NCBI GenBank assembly: GCA_015679605.1
Contig: JAAAVE010000730.1
Location: forward strand, 1 to 10,567
DNA from: Podila epigama
Taxonomy: Eukaryota > Mortierellomycota > Mortierellomycetes > Mortierellales > Mortierellaceae
Length of the DNA: 10,567 bases
Direction: 5' to 3'
The position numbers and the translations under genes were made by a program. The notes under the pieces were generated by a model. That model did not search any database. It was not told the DNA's origin and worked only from the letters and a program-made list of their open reading frames with translations. Shown piece by piece: positions 1-7,128 of this stretch; the stretch's first letter is position 1; every line of letters starts with the position of its first letter.

Positions 1-18
1 CCTCCCCGCCTTACCTTG

Positions 19-34
19 ACACACACACACACAC
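19..34. repeat. (AC)8 dinucleotide microsatellite
   Basis: Eight AC units in a row lie in the 3' flank of the BTB gene. They look like a simple microsatellite; no function can be read from them. Confidence 0.9.
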
Positions 35-59
35 CAACCCCTCGTTCCTTCGTCCCTAT

Positions 60-65
60 TTTATT
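60..65 (-). terminator. AATAAA polyadenylation signal of the BTB gene
   Basis: The minus strand reads AATAAA ten bases past the TAG stop of the BTB gene. This supports a real gene end at 76 rather than an intron leading to a further exon. A canonical AATAAA this close to a stop implies a very short 3' UTR. Confidence 0.5.
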
Positions 66-75
66 TTCAGATACC

Positions 76-1289
76 CTACAAAACCTGCAAAAGAACATCG
101 TACAGCTGGTGAAGCTCTTCACGATTTCCAGACCCGTCCTGCCGGCTCATCCGCTGTAACTCTTGCAACATGTATTCGCCAAGGTACTGGCCACGGAAAT
201 AGACCTGCGCATTCTTCGAGATCACGTCGGCACAGAGCATAGCGACACGCGCATGCCGATGACCCCACGCAAAATATACCTCCAGCAGCCTATCGAACCT
301 TAGCGAGTCGCGCAGCATGGCCAGGTACTCGTCCATGAATAAATCCAACTGGTACCGCTTCCCTAGATCAAACACCACCCCCCACCCTGCACTGTCAATG
401 TTGTCTGGATTCGAGGGCTTCATCCCCGTATAAATGAATTTGAGCATCTCCTCCAGACCCCAATGACGTTCGAGCGGCTCTTCGAATATGACAGGAATGC
501 GCTGGTGTGGGTTGATATTACCGCGTGTGACATTGCCGGCCAGGATCTTTTCCGCAAAGGCAGGGTAAATCGAGAGGATTGTCTGATGGGCCTTTAGTTG
601 GAGATACGGCTGTGCGGCAGGGGAGAACGCGAAAGTGACATTGGCCGTTGTTTTGTCGGTGAGGAACCGCGTCATCAACTCGATCATCGGGTCCAGTGTC
701 TGGACCAGTGATGCCTGGACTCGATTCTGCCTCAATGCAGCAGGATGGAGATGCTTGAGTGGATAGTACGAAGTGACGACCACGAACTGAAATTTTGTGT
801 CTTTGAAGACGTCTTCATATCTCAAGTAGACTGAGAACATGATAGGATAAAGAGACAGGTAGAGGTGTCTACATGTGATTCGAGTATCGACAACTTTACA
901 AGAGTAACTGTCATAATGTCCTTCATCTGGCAAAAATATTTACCTTCAACGCCACGTTTTGACAAGTCTACTCTCGAAATATTTTTAGCGACCAGGACGC
1001 GTAAGGAGATGGAGAGTACTTGGATGCTTTGGCATGGCAACTGGGTAGGGTGAGAAAAAACATGGGTCGACGACGGAGCGCTGGAAGGTGGACGGAGTGT
1101 GGCCAAGACAGTGTCTCCTGGCAGTTTTGTGAGCGCACAGGTCCATGTTACAGAAGGATGAGCCTTGGTACCCTGCGTGTGGTTTTGTGACAGGGACGGG
1201 GCTGTTGCTTGGTCAGGGATGTCGAACCGAAGATATTGAATGATGCCAGTGTCCATGGTTTGTTCTTGCAAGGTTTGTTGATTGTTCAT
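76..1289 (-). CDS. BTB/POZ-domain protein, two exons
   Basis: Exon 1 is 1289-944 and exon 2 is 830-76. A 113-bp intron (GTAAAT...TTCTCAG) joins them in phase 1 and the split codon GTC gives V116. The product is 366 aa. Residues about 172-275 look like a BTB/POZ fold: a strand region (NVTFAF), then KAHQTILSIYPAFAEKIL matching the conserved helix that begins 'hk.iL...sp.f', then LEEMLKFIYTG, the typical end of the core, and a BACK-like helical tail (DLGKRYQLDLFMDEYL). BTB proteins usually dimerise and often act as Cullin-3 adaptors; that role is inferred from family. The first 115 residues contain a possible beta-rich domain (VTWTCAL, QVLSISLRVLVAK) that may be MATH-like, but I cannot confirm this. 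Start choice is unsure: ATG at 1256 is also possible, and the frame stays open upstream to an ATG at 1433 through a poly-Asn run and a CT-rich, leader-like stretch. The gene is divergent from KAR5. Confidence 0.75.
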
Positions 1290-1290
1290 A

Positions 1291-1322
1291 TTGTTGTTGT
1301 TCTTGTTGTTGTTGTTTGTTGT
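1291..1322. repeat. TTG/CAA trinucleotide microsatellite
   Basis: Imperfect TTG repeats (CAA on the BTB coding strand) lie directly upstream of the chosen BTB start. If translation began at the upstream ATG at 1433, this tract would encode a poly-Asn run (four N, K, four N). A repeat of this kind in a 5' UTR would be an unstructured leader; in coding sequence it would be a variable-length homopolymer. Confidence 0.8.
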
Positions 1323-1513
1323 TTCTTCGTTCAGAATGAGGTATTCGAAGTGAGTGGGTGAAGGCAATGGAAGGAAGAGAAAGTAAAAGAATGGAGGAAG
1401 GAGGTGAGTCGAAGATAGCAAAAAGTGATACACTGTGTTGTGCAGACGCGATTGATCAATGTCTCGGGTGTCAAGTTGAGTGAGTGAGGGTTGGTGTCAA
1501 TTTGAACGGTCGT

Positions 1514-1519
1514 CACGTG
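1514..1519. promoter_or_regulatory. CACGTG E-box (GTCACGTG, Cbf1-type core)
   Basis: The palindrome CACGTG occurs within GTCACGTGG, about 90 bp upstream of the KAR5 start and 225 bp upstream of the BTB start. The string fits the RTCACRTG consensus known for the bHLH factor Cbf1. A role here is inference; a six-base palindrome can occur by chance. Confidence 0.35.
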
Positions 1520-1607
1520 GCAGAGGATGCATTCCTTCACCTCGTCTTCTTGCACCTATTATTCTGTACCTTCCCTTTCTTTTTCTACAATCGCGCACTT
1601 GACCACT

Positions 1608-4521
1608 ATGCTCACTCATGACCGTCGACCGTTAGTTCTCTTGGCTGGCCTTCTTTTCATCTCCATCAACTCGCATGCCTCCCTATGGCGACCATCCTCG
1701 GAACAGCCAAACACAAAGGCATCTGATAAACAACGTAAAGAGATCAATATTCTCTATTATTGTACCAACGTTTCCTCAAGGAACTACCCCTGACATTCAT
1801 TTTTTAATATCCTAGCTCCAAATAGCATAGACTTTAAGGAAGAACAATCTGCCTTGAAATACGGCTCAGGTCTTGTCAAACAATCACTTCTCCTATTTTT
1901 TCTTGGCTAAAGATATTCCATAGTTTGTCCTGGGGTTAGCTTTTCTCATTTTTAAGCTTATGTTCTGTATAATAATAGACGCTCTGGCTGCGTATGATCT
2001 AAAGCCCGATTGCTTCAAGGATGCAGCCAAGCAACTTCGGCATGGATGCAAGAGTATCGATCTGGACGAGGACCAAAAGACACAGTGTAAACGCTACCTT
2101 GAAAAAGGAGCGAAATGATGCTCACCCCTCCTCATGATGAAGATGTCTAACGTGCCCCTCCATCCTCATCGCACCATAGACGCAATACGCCTGACAGCTT
2201 GTGAGATTGCGACAGCCAATATGCCAGTGCCAATCGAATGCAAGCACATCAGCGACGATAAAAGCCCTGATGTAGAGACAACCGCGCTAGATATCTCACG
2301 CTGTGTGCAGTAAGCCTATCACACACTTGCCCCACATGAATACTCTCTACAATTGGACAACAATGTTCTCACCACCACACACACAGATCGTTAGGACGTG
2401 TTCCTCAGCTATGGACTTCGTATTCTGGATACTTTCGTGAAGTCAAAGTGATGTGTCTAGCTGTGCAGTATGCACTCGAACATGGTAATTTGACAAAGAA
2501 CAAAAAAAAATGAGGTTGTGTTGGCGTCCACCATTGGTCTGACCATGTTTCGCATTTTGGACATAGACGAGCTGCGTCATCTCCAAATCAACCTCTCGCG
2601 CACCCACTCTGACCAACTCGCTCTCATCCGTGCTCAACGGAAAGAGTTGATGGAGACACATATTCTTGAGACGGCTCAACTAAAAGAAATCCAGCAGCTC
2701 CACTCTGAAATGAGTTCACAAATGAACGATATCTTGGTACGCAGTATTTCGGGCATCAAACATGCTAAATTCCTGTTGTAGCCCTTTGATCTTGCAATGT
2801 GCATCTCACTTAACAAAGTCTCTCTTGTAGACCGCAGCCTCCACGGTACGCGACACATTTTCATCTATATTCAAAGACATTTCAAAGATCGCACAGACCA
2901 CGGAGAAGGGAGCGTCCGAGCAAAGTCTGTCACTCTCCAACATCAAACGAATGAATGAACAATTTCAGCAAGATTTTCAAGCAGCTTTGCAACGGGTATT
3001 ATCTCTTCCTTACTCATGAATGCGGTGTTGCTGTATTTCTGGAAATATCGAGATGAACTCATATCTCAACAAATGCACACATTGTCTCGCAAAATAGACA
3101 GCTGGCTCAGTGGCCCACCGGTTCCATTTGTGGGAAGAGATGATGAATAAGTCCTTCTCGCGCTTCCAAGAGCTCGACATTCTTGCGGGGGAGCATTCAG
3201 TACGAATTTCTTCAAGCTCATTTCATTTCTTTTTTTTTTCACACTCTTTTTGTTGCAGGTGGTGATTCATTGAACTTTTTCTCCACTCTCCTTGTACATG
3301 GTGTCTTCTTTCAGCTTCGAATGGCTCAAGCAAGCCATGATCTAGAAAATGTCGTACAGCAAGTGGACATGGTCGCCGAGCAGCTTCATGCTCTACAAGA
3401 ACAGGCTTCTCAGGGCACCAAGAATCTTGTGAAGGAGCATGATAGGGTCTCCAAGAACATCACACAGTCTACAATGACTTTACTCGAGAATGTACTTCAT
3501 GGTTTTGATGCCATGGAGAACCAAACGCAAACGTCATGGAATGAGATGGTAGAAGCATTCAAGGTGAGTGAGTTGCCAAGAACACGTACACAGCGTTTTT
3601 TTTTTTTATGCTTTCTAAGCGGATTGATAATCGCCTCTACTCCTGCAGGCTGGAAGCTCCGAGTTTCAAAGGGACGTGTCCAATCTCCTGACATCAACAG
3701 CCTTGGACATTGGGTCAATGGCATCCGAGTCACAGGCGCAGCTCGACCAGCTCAATGATGATATACATCAACTCAAATTGACAAGGGAATATTTCACATG
3801 GCCGTGGCGAATGGTCCTTGGCATGCTCACAGGTTTGACTCAATACTATTACTCAAATGTGGGTGCTGTCTGACAGAGGGTTTCATTCCAAGTGATTAAC
3901 CGCAGAAATTTATTTGTTAGATGCGCTCGAGCCAACTGTCCTCACTTCAACTATCATCACGACAATCATCTTGGTCGCCTACACACTTTTCTTTGGTCCC
4001 TTTGAAACCTGCAAGTTACTCAAAAAGAAACACCGAGGGCGTGCATGCGATGAATTAATGGAAGAAAGAGACAAAAAAATAACATGAAGTTACACCTTTC
4101 CTACCTTCCTTTATTAGTCGCCTTGGTTGGCACACTGATCGGTGTCTTTGTAGGACTGAACCAAATGATGATGATTCAAGTGTCCTTTCTACAGTTGATC
4201 TTGGCGAGACTATTCATTCTTGCACTTGTCGGACACAAGTCTTGGAGGCTCGTACGACCCCGTACACGTCAATTTCGTGGAAAGAGTGGCAACAACAGAA
4301 CAGAAGCAACAGCAAGAGGTTCGAGTCGAATCATCACTCATGGATGGCACTCCATATGTGACCATACTGTTGAAAAGACCTCAACGCAACCAACACAACC
4401 AACACAAGCGACTTTTGCTGCCGAGGCGATGACTCCCAATGACCTCAGGTACAGAACAGGACGCGTCCCAAGCAAATTGTTCAAAATGCAAGCGGCACAC
4501 GAGCTCGTTTCACATTCTTGA
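1608..4521 (+). CDS. KAR5: KAR5/Tht1-family nuclear fusion (karyogamy) protein, 12 exons
   Basis: The family (yeast Kar5, fission yeast Tht1, Brambleberry, plant GEX1) acts in the nuclear envelope/ER to fuse nuclei after mating. Exons: 1608-1734, 1816-1869, 1979-2086, 2180-2309, 2387-2484, 2567-2736, 2831-2995, 3098-3199, 3315-3563, 3649-3832, 3921-4040, 4118-4521; every junction keeps frame, giving 636 aa. Residues 1-24 form a signal peptide (LVLLAGLLFISINSHA). Residues 61-163 hold the six-cysteine domain: C72, C84, C104 (LTACEIA), C117 (PVPIEC), C138, C163, with PQLWTSYSGYFR before the last. Residues 173-445 are a long helical, Q/E-rich coiled coil. Membrane segments: 468-488, then a basic loop (KLLKKKHRG), about 503-516, and perhaps 524-541. 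The basic tail ends with PNDLRYRTGR. The 5' exons and cysteine domain are secure; the last two introns have weak donors (GTTTGA, GTGCAT), so the C-terminus is less sure. Without the last intron the protein would stop at 4085-4087. Confidence 0.85.
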
Positions 4522-4624
4522 TTCTATTTTTTATTTTCGCACTCCCTCTTTGCACAACTCTATTTAATTTTCTCCCCCACTTTGCCTCGTCAATAATGTT
4601 GCTGAAATGCTGAATTGCTAAATG

Positions 4625-4658
4625 ATATATATAAAAAAAAAAAAAAAAAAAAAAAAAA
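4625..4658. repeat. (AT)4 followed by A26 homopolymer
   Basis: Four AT units run into 26 consecutive A residues, about 105 bp past the KAR5 stop. It could be part of the KAR5 3' end, a nucleosome-excluding poly(dA:dT) tract, or a microsatellite. Its exact length is prone to sequencing error. Confidence 0.85.
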
Positions 4659-4674
4659 CTTTCTATTTGCGCTT

Positions 4675-4680
4675 TTTATT
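4675..4680 (-). terminator. AATAAA polyadenylation signal of GCV1
   Basis: The minus strand reads AATAAA about 125 bp past the GCV1 stop, just before the T26 stretch on that strand. Position and sequence fit a fungal cleavage and polyadenylation signal. Confidence 0.5.
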
Positions 4681-4805
4681 ACTTGTTGAACGCTGCTGTA
4701 CAAAATGGGGATGAGGGCATGGAAAATGACATGAAAAAATGATGATAATGGTTGTGAATAATGATTTTCAAAGCAAGATGGGTACAATGACTGGTTCACT
4801 TTGCT

Positions 4806-6546
4806 TTAAATCTTGTGGTAACCTGCGGGCACAAAGGGCATCTTGGTGACAACAGCCTTCTGCTTGCGACCACGGACTTCAACCTCAAGATCGGTGCCAG
4901 ACTTGTGGAGACCATTCTTGACGTATCCCATAGCAACATTCTTCTTCAGAGTGGGCGAAGGGCAACCAGAGGTGACCTTACCGACAAGCTCACCGTTCGC
5001 GTAGATGAGGGCACCCTCACGAGCAGGGGCGCCCTGAACCAAAAGACCGATGCGGCGGCGTGTGACGCCGTTCTTGAGCTGGTCCTGGATTTTGGCAGCG
5101 CCCAAGAAGCCACCCTCGGCACGGCGACGCTTGCCAATGGTCCAGGTGAGGCCAGCCTCGACTGGAGTGACGGTCTCGTCCAGATCATTGCCGTACAAGC
5201 ACAATCCAGCCTCGAGTCTCAAGCTATCACGAGCACCCAAACCAGCCAACTCCACGCGAGGATCGGCGATGAGAAGCTTGGTCAATTCGACGGTATCACT
5301 GTTAGGGACAGAGATCTAAGGGAACGTACAGTAGAGAAGAGGTTTAGCTATTGTCCAGCGTTGAATTCCATTTTTTTTTCTGGTGATCGAGAGATAATAG
5401 AAAGACGAAGCATAAATTCTTTCCAGTTTTGATTTTGATAATCCTTCCAAAGGACCAAAGAAAAAGCTTATTTACCTCGAAACCATCCTCGCCAGTGTAG
5501 CCTGAACGAGCAACATGACAAGGGATACCCTTGATATCCATGAAGCGACCATCCATGAAGGCCAAGTCGCGGAGGCTTTTACTGACAAGAGACTCGAGAA
5601 CTTCAGCAGCCTTGGGGCCCTGAAGGGCAACGAGCTGGTGGTCGTCAATAATCTTGAGATCGACATCGCCACCCTTGTTCTGGAAATCCTTGAGTTGTGC
5701 GCGGATATGAGCCAGATCCTTGTCGGCGCATCCAGCGTTGGAGACGACATAGAGAGAGTCATCGTGCTTGCAGACGATGGTGTCGTCAATGATACCACCG
5801 TTCTCGTTCGTGAAAACGGAAAGAGTGGACGAGCCGACGGGGAGGTTCTCGATATCAGCGACAGTGATGGACTCGTAGAACTTGACACGGTCTTTACCAG
5901 TGATTCTAGAACAATAATCAATCCTTTTAAGTATTTTTTGTTTTTTCTTTTCGTTTTTGTTCGCATTTACGATTTCTTTTCATGACATATACCTTGTGGC
6001 CAACATATGGCTCACATCAAAGACAGAAGCGTTGTTGCGAGTCCAGGCATGAGAGGCACCGACGCCGAGGTTGGAGTACTGGACAGGCATGGACCAGCCG
6101 GCAAAGGGGACCATCTTACCACCGTTTTCGACGTGGTAGTCATGGAGAACAGTCTTCTTCAAAGCCTATTATATGTAGATAGAGCACAAAGTAGAAGTAA
6201 GCCTTTGTGCACAGAACGAGCTTCTCGCCATATATCAGTTCCGATCTGTCTCCTCCACATTGTGTTTGCACTATGGCAGAAAACTGGCATGAAAAGATTC
6301 TCTTCTTTTGGCGATCACAGTACACTGGTGAAGTCCAACTCTTTATGATCCCTTTAACTCGGTCGTTGTCCTTATCCTCGCGTGAAATATATGTAGAAGT
6401 GTCCGAGTGTAACTGAACAGTCAATGTTTTACACATGAAGTATTTCTTACCTCGCCAGTGGCAGCGGCAGCGTAAGCGCGCTGTTGCACCGAGCGCATGG
6501 CGCTGGTGACGGGAAGAGCCTTTGCGAACTTGAGAGCGGAGAGCAT
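4806..6546 (-). CDS. GCV1: Aminomethyltransferase, glycine cleavage system T protein, mitochondrial
   Basis: T protein takes the aminomethyl group from lipoylated H protein, passes the methylene to tetrahydrofolate and frees ammonia, as part of the mitochondrial glycine decarboxylase complex (P, T, H, L). Exons: 6546-6451, 6165-5993, 5905-5476, 5315-4806; introns are 285, 87 and 160 bp. The product is 402 aa, normal for eukaryotic T proteins. Residues 1-32 are a basic, Ser/Ala-rich presequence ([20 protein letters not shown]). The folate-binding domain begins at [20 protein letters not shown] and continues through FDVSHML. GGIIDD (126-131) carries the conserved catalytic aspartate region, LVALQGP and [10 protein letters not shown] (224-233) are signature motifs, and [20 protein letters not shown] followed by [10 protein letters not shown] mark the C-terminal half. 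The acceptor at 5316-5317 was chosen because it restores GEDGFEISV; the nearer AG would give an immediate stop. The gene stands alone, convergent with KAR5 and downstream of SEH1 on the same strand. Confidence 0.97.
6166..6450 (-). other. GCV1 first intron, 285 bp
   Basis: This is the longest intron in the window, about three times the typical size. It begins GTAAGA and ends ATAATAG. It separates the presequence exon from the catalytic exons. I see no RNA gene or conserved element in it; the short reading frames that cross it have no recognisable domain. Confidence 0.85.
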
Positions 6547-6700
6547 GGTGGGTGGAAGGGGTGGAATTGAGAATGAGAATGAAAATGAGAGAAAAGGAGT
6601 GGGGAGAAATGAAGATGAATGAACGGGTGAGAAGAGTGGACAAGAGGTGAGAAGAGGAAAGAAGAAAAAGTAAGAGAAAAAAAAAACTCAGGAGTGTGTG
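6547..6700 (-). promoter_or_regulatory. CT-rich leader/core promoter of GCV1
   Basis: On the GCV1 strand this stretch is strongly pyrimidine-rich, with repeats of CATTCTC/CATTTTC just before the ATG and CTTCTT-containing tracts further up. Pyrimidine-rich stretches close to the start are typical of highly expressed fungal genes. Yeast GCV genes respond to glycine through a CTTCTT core, but with this base composition CTTCTT is expected by chance. Confidence 0.4.
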
Positions 6701-6813
6701 CGAACGTGCCCATTTTGATCCAACACGGAGCATTCCCGCCAGTGAAGGAAATAAGCTCGCATCAGAACCAATGAATAGAAATCAACGGCCTTTCTTCACT
6801 TCCACCGAGTCAA

Positions 6814-6839
6814 TTTTTTTTTTTTTTTTTTTTTTTTTT
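6814..6839. repeat. T26 homopolymer
   Basis: Twenty-six consecutive T residues lie about 270 bp upstream of the GCV1 start and just past the SEH1 polyadenylation signal. It is likely a poly(dA:dT) tract that keeps nucleosomes off the GCV1 promoter, or a plain homopolymer repeat. Confidence 0.85.
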
Positions 6840-6872
6840 GGTCTGTGAACAGAAAAATGAAGAGAAAGAGAT

Positions 6873-6878
6873 TTTATT
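6873..6878 (-). terminator. AATAAA polyadenylation signal, probably of SEH1
   Basis: The minus strand reads AATAAA about 250 bp past the SEH1 stop and 35 bp before the T26 tract. It is the only AATAAA seen in the SEH1 3' flank. It implies a 3' UTR that includes the GT-rich repeat. Confidence 0.4.
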
Positions 6879-6960
6879 TGTTGCCACCGAGTAACCACAA
6901 AAAAAAATCATATTCTCGAATTCTCAGAGAGAGCATATGCATTCAGTTTTCTAAATATGC

Positions 6961-7010
6961 CCACACGCACTCACCCACACACAACACACACATCACACAC
7001 AACACACACC
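6961..7010. repeat. CA-rich imperfect microsatellite
   Basis: Fifty bases made almost only of CA and CACA units with interruptions (CACGCACTCACCCACACAC and so on). On the SEH1 strand this is a GT-rich tract in the probable 3' UTR. Polymorphism between strains is likely; function is unknown. Confidence 0.85.
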
Positions 7011-7128
7011 CGTTTGCACAAATTAAACACAAGCGTGCGCAAATACACTCGGCAGGGACCGCCTTTGCTCTTTACTTCATGAAGCATTTCTACGATTGGT
7101 TTCTACCTGTCCACCACTGCAAACATGC

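Larger units (their letters stand above)
1290..1607. promoter_or_regulatory. Divergent promoter region between BTB gene and KAR5
   Basis: About 318 bp separate the two start codons, so both 5' UTRs and both promoters must fit here. The stretch next to the BTB start is CAA-rich and then CT-rich on the minus strand, as expected for a fungal 5' leader. The side next to KAR5 is CT-rich on the plus strand (around 1530-1590). I see no clear TATA box. A CACGTG E-box is the only recognisable motif. Confidence 0.5.
4522..4805. other. Convergent 3' intergenic region between KAR5 and GCV1
   Basis: The two genes end toward each other 284 bp apart. The stretch holds AT-rich 3' UTR-like sequence, an AT/A repeat and one AATAAA on the GCV1 strand. 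No AATAAA is seen on the KAR5 strand; the TATATATA stretch before the A tract may serve that purpose. No further gene is visible. Confidence 0.7.
6701..7128. other. Intergenic region: SEH1 3' flank and distal GCV1 upstream sequence
   Basis: Both neighbours are on the minus strand, so this holds the SEH1 3' UTR and terminator and the distal GCV1 promoter. It contains a CA-rich tract, an AATAAA on the minus strand and a T26 tract. One frame is open on the plus strand from 6845 to 7198, but it is built mostly of the CA repeat and has no domain. No further gene is visible. Confidence 0.6.

Noticed and set aside
40-236. A plus-strand exon after the acceptor-like sequence ending at 70 (pyrimidine tract then TTTTCAG), open until about 230
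   Set aside because: It is fully antisense to the clear BTB coding region, has no domain, and the T-rich stretch is explained by the AATAAA signal on the other strand.
4815-5985. Long plus-strand open frames antisense to GCV1 (205 and 156 codons)
   Set aside because: They mirror the codon use of the strongly supported GCV1 exons, match no family, and run through its introns.
4633-6839. GCV1 as a retrotransposed gene with poly(A) tail
   Set aside because: The gene keeps three introns with good splice sites, and homopolymers occur on both sides.
6961-7010. A CRISPR-like or tandem-repeat array
   Set aside because: The CA units are simple-sequence repeats without spacers, and the window is eukaryotic.
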